In this document: positions 1-10,383 of the stretch, piece after piece | How the letters are laid out: every line of letters starts with the position of its first letter | Position numbering within the stretch: the first letter of the stretch is position 1 | Position numbers and translations under genes: made by a program | Assembly (NCBI RefSeq): GCF_000219625.1 | Contig: NC_018212.1 | Coordinates: 1,116,001-1,180,000 of the forward strand | DNA from: Zymoseptoria tritici IPO323 | Lineage: Eukaryota; Ascomycota; Dothideomycetes; Mycosphaerellales; Mycosphaerellaceae | Reading direction: 5' to 3' | DNA: 64,000 nt | The notes under the pieces: generated by a model | Seen by the model: only the letters and a program-made list of their open reading frames with translations | Databases searched by the model: none | Told to the model about the DNA's origin: nothing

Positions 1-793
1 GTACGCGGATCGCATCAAGCGACTGCGGAAAGAGTCGATGGTGCCGGGATTGAACACAGCGATAGAAGAGGAGGGCAGCAGCACACCATCAAATCCACAA
101 CCACATCGACCGCCACCACAACCTCGAGACGCCGCTTCGAGTATACCCTACCAGCCACCACCTCCTCCCCAACCACAAGCGACACCATCATCGAAACCTC
201 AAAGCTCCTCCTCGAAGTCCTCCTCCGCTCCACCAGTCCGTACCCTCTCCTCCTTCATCGACGTCGAGAAATCCTCCTCTCTCCCTCAAAAAGAGCTAGA
301 AACAATATGGCGCCTACGACACGTCCGCGACCCGCAATCCCTCGCCGCTGTTCTTCCCTCATCGACGTACAATCGCATTGCCACCACCGCGAAACAGCAT
401 CCCCAATTCGTGCTCCCCATACCCCACCCCGATCGCGGAGCAGAAATCCACTTCCTTCAATGGACTTTCCCATCCCCGACGACAGCAACGGTACTGTTCA
501 CGCACTTGGCGGAGTTCAAGTTGAGAGGAGAGTTCGCGCAACCGCATACGACTGTGACGTATCATGTTGATTTCGCGGAGGAGAAGGGATTGGTTTTGAT
601 GGAAGGACGGGTGCAGGAGGGGAAGGGAGTGAGTGTGGAGGAAGGGAGATTTTTGGTAATGGGGTTGCAGAAATTCTATGGGTGGGAAGGGAAAGGCGAG
701 GGCAAGAGGAGGAGGTTGATGGAGCAGTTCAGTGGAGGAGACGAGGGGTTTAGAGTGGAGGAATTATTGGAGGAGACGGAGAAGGTGCCGTGA
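1..793 (+). CDS. ATP11: ATP11, F1-ATPase assembly chaperone (5' truncated)
   Basis: This is the C-terminal part of a gene that begins before the window; the frame is open from base 2 to a TGA at 791-793. The visible part has a low-complexity Pro/Ser linker at about 100-250, then the conserved ATP11 domain with the hallmarks LPQKELETIWRLRH, HPQFVLPIP, EIHFLQWTFPSP and TVLFTHLAEFKLRGE, ending near LQKFYGWEG. Atp11 proteins bind the free F1 beta subunit in the mitochondrial matrix and prevent its aggregation while the F1 sector of ATP synthase is assembled. The mitochondrial presequence would lie upstream of the window. The ATG at position 38 is probably internal, because coding sequence (YADRIKRLRKES) continues before it. 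The family call is secure. Confidence 0.93.
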   Translation, partial: YADRIKRLRKESMVPGLNTAIEEEGSSTPSNPQPHRPPPQPRDAASSIPYQPPPPPQPQATPSSKPQSSSSKSSSAPPVRTLSSFIDVEKSSSLPQKELETIWRLRHVRDPQSLAAVLPSSTYNRIATTAKQHPQFVLPIPHPDRGAEIHFLQWTFPSPTTATVLFTHLAEFKLRGEFAQPHTTVTYHVDFAEEKGLVLMEGRVQEGKGVSVEEGRFLVMGLQKFYGWEGKGEGKRRRLMEQFSGGDEGFRVEELLEETEKVP

Positions 794-1514
794 GTGGAGA
801 GGGGCAGAAAGATACCATAGGAAGAGAAGGGAACATGTTGAACGGACACAAAGATCGTAGATGGAATTGCGGACACTGTATAGTCGATGCCTTGTACAGA
901 CGGCAAATATCCGTGTACAAAGAAGAACGCCGCCCATACCACAAGCTAGGAGAGGCACGCTTTCAGCGGAAGCAAACTGCAGCACACTCTCTCGGAGCAA
1001 GCGCGAAGACGGTAAGCAGAACGCTCATGCCTCTGGCCGTGGTCTATACTGTTCCACCATCCCATTTGCCTGCAGCGTTTTGAATGGAGCCGTGCGAAGA
1101 CAATGGTTCTTTGGACAAAAGATATGAGTACTTCTCCTATTGCTCTCCAGATTAGAGCTCGTCTGGGCCGAGCTTGACGGAATACCATGGGACAAGGCTG
1201 TCGAACGATCACGAGTTTACGAGCCAGATGGAAGACTGAGAAGCGATTGTTTGTTTTGTGGGATGGGCTTGGTTTTGATTTTTGTCTGTTCTAATTCTGT
1301 CATTCCGGTGGTCTGCTGCTCTGTTCTGCTTGCTTTTGGCTGACGACAGGCTCAGGAGTTGAGCTGCATGGAAAAAGTGCTGCTTCGGTCCATGCCTCGA
1401 AGTCGGGACTCAGCCCGTGCTTTTGGATTGAATTCCCTCAATCGCCTGGGCACATGGCTGGCTCTTGCTTGGGTCTCTGCAATACAATCGAATGGGACGA
1501 CATATTGGCGGCCT
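794..1514. other. intergenic, convergent 3' ends
   Basis: The stretch separates the 3' ends of ATP11 and the O-methyltransferase gene. Only short overlapping open frames without family resemblance are present. I see no gene here. Confidence 0.6.
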
Positions 1515-2536
1515 TCACTTCTCCTCGCCAACACACTTTGTGATCTCCACGCCGTCCTGTCAAGTTATCAGCACACTCCTTCAAGGCCTCAATGAATCTG
1601 AGAATAAAAGAATATAACTCACCGGCTCTCCCGTCGGCTCAAAGCTCTCCACCAACCGACTCTCATACACCAACTCCGGCCGTCCCTTACTCACACCGAC
1701 CTTCTCCTCCGCGACTCGATTGGCATACTGCTTCGCCGCGCGGTCCGCAAATCTCTCATCCGGCGCCTTACCATCCTTCCCATCCTCACTCGCCTCCTGA
1801 GCAGCCTTCTTCTTCTTCTCCGCCACCGAACTCCTCACATACTCCAGATACGGCGGATTTCCCGGCTTCACCACATTATCCGCCGCCAGCACGCTTCCCA
1901 CACCGACGAGACCCAATTCCTCACACAGCTTGAGGTCGGAGGTGTACGCGGGCTTGTAGTGGTCGAGGAACATCATGTCGATTTTGGAGAGGTCGCCGGA
2001 CTTGTGTAGACGGGCGAGCGAGGCGTCGGAGGAGCCGATGGAGATGGTTACGAAGGAGGAGAGGCCGGCGAGGGCGATGAGGGAGCCGATCACGGCGCCG
2101 AATTCGGGGTTGCGTTCGAGGGAGAAGTAGTGGGTTCCGCCGTTGTTCTTGACCGTGGAGGCGAAGAGGAGGGTGGAGTAGCCGATGTAGCCGCCTAGTT
2201 CGACCTGACCGGAGCGTCACTGTTAGTGGGCAAGATCTTTCGGAAAGGCCTGCTTGTGGGTTTGGCAGGGTGGAATGATGGTACCATGACTTTGGGCTTG
2301 ACCTCTGCGATCAAATCCGTTACAATCTTCCCTTTGTCCTCGCCAACGTTCATGAGGTACTTTTTTGTGCGGGCGAACTCGTCGATCGCGGCGAGGATGG
2401 CGGTGGGGTTGTTGCGGAGGGAGGACTCGACATCGGAGCGGGAGTAGATGTAGTGCAGGAGTTCGATTTCACGGCCGTCGTCGAAGAAGGTGGTCTCTTG
2501 TGCCGCGTACGCTTTGGCGGAGTCGAAGGAGGGCAT
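1515..2536 (-). CDS. catechol O-methyltransferase-like protein
   Basis: The predicted protein has 291 residues from three exons: 2536-2285, 2204-1623 and 1556-1515. The introns 2205-2284 and 1557-1622 have GT and AG ends and keep the frame; the last exon is only 42 nt and encodes DGVEITKCVGEEK. The SAM-binding motif VELGGYIGYS starts at residue 85 right after the first intron, followed by an acidic LERNPEF segment, FLDHYKP and AADNVV, which correspond to metal- and catechol-binding parts of class I Mg-dependent COMTs. A Lys/Ala/Glu-rich insertion (KKKKAAQEASEDGKDG region) near residues 200-230 is unlike animal COMT. The enzyme should transfer a methyl group from S-adenosylmethionine to a hydroxyl of a catechol-like substrate; the natural substrate cannot be told. 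No signal peptide is visible, so it is probably cytosolic. Confidence 0.88.
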
Positions 2537-5104
2537 GGTGGTGGTTGGGAAGATGGGATTGGCGAGGAGCGTCGGTACGTGTAGTTGAGGTCGGCTGGAG
2601 GATGAATATTGCCTCTTGCTGCTCTGAATCGCCGGCTGCTTCTCTTTCTGCTTCCGATGTGTATCGGACGGACCGGGTAGTAGTGCGAGTGAAAGATAGG
2701 AAGAGAGAGGTAGGAGTGCAAGTAGAAGAAAAACTCAAGAACTTGGAAGCTATAGAATCAATGCGTGTCCTCGCCAATAGCTCTGTCTTCGGTTCCGAAC
2801 ACTGTCCAGCGTATGAAAGACGGTCCAATGCTTACTGTATGTCCAGCGGATAGGTCTATGACGGAACGAATAGCAAAATGTTGGAGCTTTGGTGGGGTCC
2901 GAGGGATTGAAGTCTGGGAGAGAGCTGTCATTTGTACGTGAGAGAGGGGGAGCATTGGTGTGGGGTCTTCCATCCTCTGCATGTGAAATTGTGCGTTATA
3001 CCAGTGTCCCTCTTCACAACAATATCTTCGCAATGAGGTTGATCGTTCGCCGTACAGGGAAGGAGAAGCCGAGAAGTCATACATCAGTCGAGACCAACAT
3101 GGTACAACATGTCTCCATGACTATGTCTTGATACTGGCCTCTCGGTGATCGATCACGTCAAGCCTGGACAAAGGGTATGCAGTATTTCGAAAGAGCCAGT
3201 CGGGAGATACCATACGCGATCGAGTAGGCCCTAGAGCAGTCAATGCGGTCTTCGATTCATGGAGAACAGACCAAGTCATCCTGTCTGACGTGAAAGCCAG
3301 GAAGAGCCAAGGCGCAAAGAAGTCCTCCAAAATCCCATGGGCAAGACGATTCCTTCGCGAGTATGCATGTCGCCTCATGGAGCCGCCACAGCGTTGTTTC
3401 GTCCCGTTTCAAAGATGCGTTATTGCGGGCGAGTGTGGCTTACGAGAAGATGGAAGTGGAAGACTAAAACCGGCACGAAGCCGAAATGCAACCACGAAGT
3501 TACTCTTTGCAAGGACATCCCATGCAGTTCGTGGTGTATTTAATGTATAGCGGTGAAGACATGCGAGGGCATCCTTTCACAAGTTCATGTACCTTGCCGT
3601 GACGATACTCGACGGCAAATAATGGCGATTGCGACCCAGCTGCAAATTGCTGCTGTGAATTAAGTACAGTCGTGGGTCCTTTCTCCGTCCATCGAACCAT
3701 TCATGTACAGTACATGCAATACACTTCGCGAGACACATGCAGCTCGTGCAGCATCGGAATTGTGCCTGGATGACAGGAGCAAATCCCGAGCGCTGCAGGG
3801 GTCAACCCAGACCGGAATCCAATGGTTGTTGTTCGTGCACCCGAGATTTCTATCACATGCTCTTCACAGCAACATTCTTGTTGGACGCGAGGTGGAGTGG
3901 CAGTAAGGCAATCAATATAAGTAACAAGCGGACAGAGTGGACTGGTTTCAAGTCTCCCACTCACGGAATGAGGAAAGCGTCCAATCGCAAGACGTGGAAG
4001 ATAGCCCTGTTTCAGTTGTATCGATTTCTGCGGGGTGTCAACGTGGTGGGCGTGGATGATGAACGAGGGCTCTTGGTTGTACCGCGAAGTTTAACGACAA
4101 GAACAGTATATTCTACTGTTGATAGCAGAACATCTCCAACGACGCGTCGACGACGACGACGGCGATGCTCATTGCTGACAACGAAGACACGGTTGTGTAT
4201 GCCTGTTCGAGGAGTAGGCGCGGGCGGAATGTGCGGGCCTGCACTGGTGGATCCGGCGGGTGGCCCTTGTCAATCACACGTGCCGGAGGATTGTCGAGTG
4301 GCATGAGCAGAAACATCAAAGCGTAGCATGCTGCTGAGTGAGCGTCGAATGGAAAACGACGATACTGTAACAGCAGCGCATGGCTACGACCAGTACCACG
4401 AGGCTCATCGGTCATGTTGTATACACAAGATCTTGTAGACAAGCTGATGATGAACGACATCTTTCTTGAGATTCGCCTAACGAGCAGATCTAACGGCTAG
4501 GTGCATCAACCCTAAACTCCCTCCCCTGGCGGCCGACAGGACCGAGCGAACGAGGTCTTGTGTGCACAGTGCAGTCTGAAAAGAACCACTGTCCTGGATG
4601 CCCCCGCCGCGGTACGAAAGACATCATTGCATGCTTCCACGAGACGCCTTCCCTCCGACAACATTCTCCATACACTGTACAACGATACACCAACGCAGCG
4701 CAGCATACCTCTGACTTGCCAGGAAGGACATCGCGAAACCCGCTGCGCAACGCACCCCAGTCCGCCATCTCACGTTACGCAGGGTCCCGACTACGATTCT
4801 TCTCCCCTGCTCCCTGTCCGGTCTCCTTGGTAGTTCGCGCTCGATTCAAGCAGCGAGATTGTGGCATTGAGCAGCCGAGTCTCGATATTACATCCTCAGA
4901 CACGACCAGACGATAGACCTGCCACCCGCTTGAAGCGGCGCCCAACGACCGATGAGCTCCTCCAACCCCGTTTTCCGATTCCTCTGCGACTAGCCGCTCC
5001 TCGTCCGACGTTGCACGCATCGTCACTCATCCTGGTCGCGGGCGACCGCATCCGCTCGCACGCATCCCACGCTCCTTTTAGGAGGTAGTTCGCCTTACAC
5101 AGAG
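2537..5104. other. intergenic, divergent promoters
   Basis: This 2.6-kb stretch lies between the starts of the O-methyltransferase (minus) and the kinesin (plus). It holds only short incoherent open frames in both strands and a short (GAC)n run near 4146-4165. No conserved protein, tRNA or repeat family was recognised. The part nearest 5104 is probably the kinesin promoter and 5' leader. Confidence 0.5.
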
Positions 5105-8100
5105 ATGGCCTCCACCATGACCTCCACCCTCCCACGGACGCCTCGCCCTCCACCAACGGGCCCTCTTCCCGCTCTTCCTGTCAGCAAGACCCGCCGTTCT
5201 TCGATTGGCAGTCTCGCCAGCGGCAGCGACTCACGACGCACATCGACGGCCTCACAAATACCCTCCACCACACCGAAGAAGTCCTCAATTCCAGGGCGGT
5301 CGGTCACACATTCCGGCGTGCCCACACCGAGGCCGACGAAATCAAATTCCACACCCACAGTACCCACAGTGAACAACAGCTATGCGTCAGACGTGCCAAT
5401 CCCTACAATCGGACAGACCGGGATCCCCAAAACGGTGCGCAAAGTCACCAGCATTGGCTCTTTCCCAATGCCTCCAAAAGGTTCCGTCCGCGTAACGAGT
5501 CTCCCGCCGAGTCCGCTCTCTGCATCGGCGATATCACCCACCGATCCGACTGCGATGCCGCCTCCAACGTACAACCGGAGGGATTCCTCAAAACAAAAGA
5601 GTGCAGAAGGTGGAACGAAAAAGCCAAAGTCGCGGAGCTCAGGATATGGATTGCGACCGAGGGCATCGCGGACAAGTTCTGGCTTGAACAGTGGAACTCC
5701 AAGTCTTCTCAATGGCACTGGCGACAGCAATCTCGTCGCTGGTGGTGGTCGTGGGAGAGCATCGGCGCGTTTGCTCGGCCTGCCCTCTCCGTCACAAAGT
5801 CGCAGCTCTTCCACAAATGGGTCATGTATAGACGAAGAGGAAGAGCATGAAGGCCGAGGTCGATCGCGGTCTGACAATACATCCTCCATGTCGAAAGGCG
5901 AAGCAGATGGAAAGTCTGGCGCTGGCAATGTACTCGTCAGCGTGCGCGTGCGTCCTGATGCGGGTAATGATGATACAGCACCAGAAGGAGAATGGATGGT
6001 CGACGGCCGGCGATCACTCATTTCTTACCGCGGTCGCGAAGGCGGCGACTACCACTACGATAATGTGTTTTCTCCTCACGATCGGAATGGCCGAGTATAT
6101 GATAATGCGGCGAAGCGACTCGTGCGGAGAGTCATGGAAGGATATCACGGCACAGTCTTCGCGTACGGAATGACGGGCACGGGCAAGACGTTTTCCATGC
6201 AAGGAACGGCCAATTCTCCCGGAGTGATTCCTCTGGCCATCACCGACATATTTTCGTATATTCGAGAGAATCCTGCTCGAGAGTTCTTGCTGCGAGTGAG
6301 CTATCTGGAGATTTACAATGAGAAGATTTATGACTTGCTCAACGCTTCGACACCCGGTGTGCAGCAGGAGGAGATCAAATTGAGGGAGGACAGCAAGAGA
6401 GGGGTTTATGCGACACCATTGAAAGAGGAGATTGTGCAGTCGCCGAATCAGCTGTTGAGAGTGATTGCAAGAGGTGATCTGGCGAGAAGGACCAGCAGCA
6501 CACAGTTCAACGCACGCTCGTCACGATCGCACGCGGTTGTGCAGATTGTGGTGGAGTCAAGAGCAAGGACACAAGAGGTCGATGAGAAGAACAGTCGAAA
6601 GTCGTCGGTCATGCCGGGAGGTGTCCTGGTGTCGACGCTTTCGTTGATCGATCTGGCGGGGTCGGAGAAGGCTGCTGATACGAAGGAGAGGAGGACGGAG
6701 GGATCTCACATCAACAAGTCTCTGCTCACCTTGGGGACTGTCATTGGACGTCTTTCCGGGGAGGACGATAAAGACGAGAAAGATGGTGCCAAAGGGGTCG
6801 ACAAGGAGAAAGTCCTGAAGCATCTCCCTTATCGTGACAGCAAGTTGACGCGATTGTTGCAACCGGCGCTGTCTGGTAACTCACTGGTGTCCATTCTGTG
6901 TACCATCCAGCTATCAGCAGCTGGCAGCAGCGCGGCGCAGGCGAGCACACACACGGGCGAGACACTCAACACGCTCAAATTCGCCAGTCGAGCGAAAAAC
7001 AACATTGTCAGCCATGCCAAGAAGAACGAGTCCAATGGCATGCCAGGAGATCCAGGTAGCCGAGCACTTCTAGACCGCTACCGAATCGAGATTCAGGAGT
7101 TGCGAACACAACTGGAGCAGCAAAATCGCGTCAAGCCGGAAGCTGACAAGCCCGACAACCTCGAAGAGCAGGACCGCCGAATGGAGGAAGAGCTGGAACG
7201 CCAAGAGCGAACGCGACATGAGGAGCAAATGCTGGAGATGCAACTCGCTCGGACCGCCCTGAAAGAGCGAATTTCCCATCTGAACCGTCTGATCTTGTCG
7301 TCCAAGTCTTTGGGCGTCAACTCCGGCCGCTTCTCCACAACGAGCATGCCCTTCGATCCACGAGCGAGTCAACACAGCAACATCGAATATGGTCGACCAG
7401 TCAGTATCCGCAGTCGCGAGAGCAACCAGTATCTCGACTCTGGGCGCCAAAGTGTCGCCACTATCGACATGCCTTCCCCAGCGAATGAGAGTCCCAATGA
7501 ACACGCCGTCTCCGCTGGTTCTGTGTTGCTGGGCAACATTCCATCTGCCCAACGCTCGCAACTCACGACCGACGAAGCTGGGCCCCAAGACTCTCCCTCA
7601 GACCCTGCGACTCCCACTGCTGACGATGAAGAAGACATTACGCTTTCCGCCGGCGACAACGACGACGGGTCAGCCTCTCTGGCACAACAGAATCGCATGC
7701 TGCAAGCCGATCTCGCAGACAAGAATCGGTACATCGCGACGCTGGAGAAGCGGCTTCTGCAAGCCCGTCGCACAAGTCATTCTCGCGTGAGCATGGCGTT
7801 CGCAGGTCGTACCGGTCTGCCGTCCGCTGAGGAGGAATCTCAGGGAGGTAACCTGGGCGCCCTGCTCAAGGAAAAGGACCGCGAACTCGACGAGCTGAGG
7901 CAAAAGCTCGACGACCAAGTACGAATGGTTACAGCCCTCCGCAGCGCAGCTCGCAAAAGAGAAATGCAGGACTCTCAACGAAGCGCCACTGCAACTCCCA
8001 CCGCGACAGCAACCAGCACCAGCGGCGACGACACCGTGACCGCGCCGCGCGTGTCCTCCTCTCGTTCACGATCTCGCGTGTCCGGTCCGACTGACGTTCC

Positions 8101-8803
8101 GGCGGACACTGCATCCGACTCCGTTCCCGACTTGACCAGCCTGCCCTTCTCCACCCGGCAAGATCGCCATACCTCTTCCTCCTCCCGCGCGAGTCGCCGC
8201 TCCAGCATCAAAACCACACCGCCCAGCACAACGTCTACGACCATGAGCAGTCTCATGGGACACCGCAGCACGCCTAGTTCCGCGACCAACGCCTCCCGCA
8301 CGAGTAGTGCCGCTGGCGGCGCGGTGGTGAATTTCAGCAAGACTCCACTAAGTCCCGTTGCAATCCTCTCTAACCCTTCATCTCCCATCTCTGGCAGTTT
8401 CCCAGGGAACGGACCCAGCAGTAATGGGCTCGGGATCATGGGTGTGCTGAATGGCAATAATACGGACACAGCGGCGAAGGGCGGGGATGAGAATCTCAAA
8501 CGGAGAAAGTCGGTCGACGAGATGACTGCGTTGCTGGACCAGATGATTCAGGATAAAGTCGAGAGTGGACTGGTGGTTAGAGGGGAGAGGGGGAGTCTGA
8601 GGGTCAAGGAGAGGGGTTTGGGACAGCGTGCTTCGAAGGAGTTGTTGTCGTCGGGCCAGCAGGATGGTGGAGCGGAGAGGAGTGGAGTTGACGGCGGGAA
8701 GATTGTTGTCAGTCCGGTGAAGGAGATGGGCGAGGAGGAGTTGAGGGAGTTGTTGAGGGAGGATTTGAAGAAGACGGGAAAGGTTGCTCTGGGGTGGAGT
8801 TGA
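5105..8803 (+). CDS. kipA: kinesin-7 motor protein (KipA/Kip2 type)
   Basis: One uninterrupted exon encodes 1232 residues. Residues 1-270 are a Ser/Pro/Thr-rich basic tail. The motor domain runs from about 272 (VSVRVRPD) to 640: the P-loop GMTGTGKT is at 355-362, switch I NARSSRSHA at 469-477, switch II LIDLAGSE at 514-521, and the domain ends at LNTLKFASRAKNN. Short coiled coils follow at about 655-740, 855-890 and 920-955, with a Ser/Thr-rich C terminus. The N-terminal extension, internal motor and the FAYGMTGTGKTFSMQG and LLRVSYLEIYNEKIYDLL signatures fit fungal kinesin-7 (A. nidulans KipA, yeast Kip2), which walks to microtubule plus ends, carries dynein/CLIP-170 partners and helps keep hyphal growth straight. 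The subfamily call is by motif resemblance. ATG 5105 is the first in frame; a second in-frame ATG follows four codons later. Confidence 0.92.
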   Translation: MASTMTSTLPRTPRPPPTGPLPALPVSKTRRSSIGSLASGSDSRRTSTASQIPSTTPKKSSIPGRSVTHSGVPTPRPTKSNSTPTVPTVNNSYASDVPIPTIGQTGIPKTVRKVTSIGSFPMPPKGSVRVTSLPPSPLSASAISPTDPTAMPPPTYNRRDSSKQKSAEGGTKKPKSRSSGYGLRPRASRTSSGLNSGTPSLLNGTGDSNLVAGGGRGRASARLLGLPSPSQSRSSSTNGSCIDEEEEHEGRGRSRSDNTSSMSKGEADGKSGAGNVLVSVRVRPDAGNDDTAPEGEWMVDGRRSLISYRGREGGDYHYDNVFSPHDRNGRVYDNAAKRLVRRVMEGYHGTVFAYGMTGTGKTFSMQGTANSPGVIPLAITDIFSYIRENPAREFLLRVSYLEIYNEKIYDLLNASTPGVQQEEIKLREDSKRGVYATPLKEEIVQSPNQLLRVIARGDLARRTSSTQFNARSSRSHAVVQIVVESRARTQEVDEKNSRKSSVMPGGVLVSTLSLIDLAGSEKAADTKERRTEGSHINKSLLTLGTVIGRLSGEDDKDEKDGAKGVDKEKVLKHLPYRDSKLTRLLQPALSGNSLVSILCTIQLSAAGSSAAQASTHTGETLNTLKFASRAKNNIVSHAKKNESNGMPGDPGSRALLDRYRIEIQELRTQLEQQNRVKPEADKPDNLEEQDRRMEEELERQERTRHEEQMLEMQLARTALKERISHLNRLILSSKSLGVNSGRFSTTSMPFDPRASQHSNIEYGRPVSIRSRESNQYLDSGRQSVATIDMPSPANESPNEHAVSAGSVLLGNIPSAQRSQLTTDEAGPQDSPSDPATPTADDEEDITLSAGDNDDGSASLAQQNRMLQADLADKNRYIATLEKRLLQARRTSHSRVSMAFAGRTGLPSAEEESQGGNLGALLKEKDRELDELRQKLDDQVRMVTALRSAARKREMQDSQRSATATPTATATSTSGDDTVTAPRVSSSRSRSRVSGPTDVPADTASDSVPDLTSLPFSTRQDRHTSSSSRASRRSSIKTTPPSTTSTTMSSLMGHRSTPSSATNASRTSSAAGGAVVNFSKTPLSPVAILSNPSSPISGSFPGNGPSSNGLGIMGVLNGNNTDTAAKGGDENLKRRKSVDEMTALLDQMIQDKVESGLVVRGERGSLRVKERGLGQRASKELLSSGQQDGGAERSGVDGGKIVVSPVKEMGEEELRELLREDLKKTGKVALGWS

Positions 8804-10383
8804 GGAGAGGAAGGTGGATTAGGATGAATGAATTGTTTGGCTGGGTTGGGCTGGGGCTGCGATGATACCTTTTTGCCTTGGTTCTTCTTTCTTGTATTTG
8901 ATTTACTTGCTATTATCGGATTGTGGGAGGATGCCAGGTTGCTACCCAACGACTTCAATGAGATATTCTAGCCAGCTGGGTCACGGTTATTTGGCGATCA
9001 TCAAACGGTCATTAAACTTGAAAGAGATGTTACTCTCTCTCTCGGCGGGTGAACAATCGAACACGCTGTCTATCTAGTATCCCCTCGTCCATTGTCTTCG
9101 GCCACCAACTCGCACAAGTCACACTGCAGATGGGTGTGAGACTGTGAGTTGTTCCGAGATGTGGATGTAGATGTTGGATGGACACACAGTGAGGAGGATG
9201 GATCTTACGTCGGTTTCGTATCAGGCCAAGCACGCGGCCGGCCGCAGCTGTGTGGATCGCCCTGTGGATGATCACGCTTTTCAAACTGCAGGGTCTTCGG
9301 TTGTCATCACAGGTCTCTCCATTCTTTGTGCGTTTCATGATTGCCAGACCAGGTCAGGATCACTCTTTGCCGCACGCGAGGGAGGCGTAATTGACAATGT
9401 CCTCAATGGGATTGTACGTCTATCTCCGCCACGAATCCTTCACACCAGACTCCTACGACTGTGCTATGTCGCGTGCACAATGCAACCCCATCACATCCCA
9501 GAGTTGTACAGCACAATATACACCGCGCCCCACAGCCCCGGTACCGGCCCAGATCCTCAAACACCCCAAGTCGCGCGGCTTCGTTTCAGATGCTGCTTTG
9601 CCCGCCCAGAATCCCGGCTGACTGGCTGACTGCTTTTCTCTGCTCTCCACCCGCATTCGTTCGTTCGTTCGACACCTCTGTGCCTCGCACTGCTGTCCAA
9701 CGCCCACTGGCCTCGTCACATTTATCCGGCGTTTGAGGGGCGCAGATCTGGACTCGACCTCAAGAAAGGGATGTTTGGCGTAGAGATCAACAGGAGATGG
9801 AAGAAAGGGAAAAAGACGTTGCAAGGTAATAAGAAACAAACGGCGGGACCGTGTGTGTGTCGAAGTGCTCTGTGCATGGAAGATCTCTGCTGTATGCAGT
9901 GCAGTACCGCAATGGTGGGTACACTACATCATCGTCGTCGTCGTCTGTCCGTTCGTCCTCTCCTTGTCCGCTGCTGCTACTACTCTATCTCAGTCCTGGT
10001 TATCCTCTTTTTCTGCTGTACTGCATTGCACTGGACTGGTCTTCGTTCGATCTCTTGTGCGTCGTCTTGTCCTCTTTCGTTTGCGTTTCGAAAGGTGGAG
10101 CTGGTCTCCGTTGATTTTGCCTGTCTCTTCTTAATCGCCGCGGCGCTGCATTTCGGACTTCTCTCTCACTGCATCGACGTGCGTGTCAGACGTCAGCCGA
10201 CGAGAAATCCTGATCTCACTGCAAAGTCGTACAGGCTGCCCGATCGGACTTCAGCTTCGGGTGCACTGGAGAGGAGTGGGAAAACAGAATAGCCACAGCG
10301 TGCGTGTTGTCTCGAGCATGCACTCGATGGTCTCGCAGATCCGGTAGAACTTCCTCTCCGCCACCGCAAACGCCGCCGTCAAC
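8804..10383. other. intergenic with pyrimidine-rich leader
   Basis: No gene was recognised. The segment at about 9920-10130 is rich in CT and TCG repeats and is likely promoter or 5' leader of the following plus-strand gene. A short (TCGT)n run lies at about 9656-9672. Confidence 0.45.
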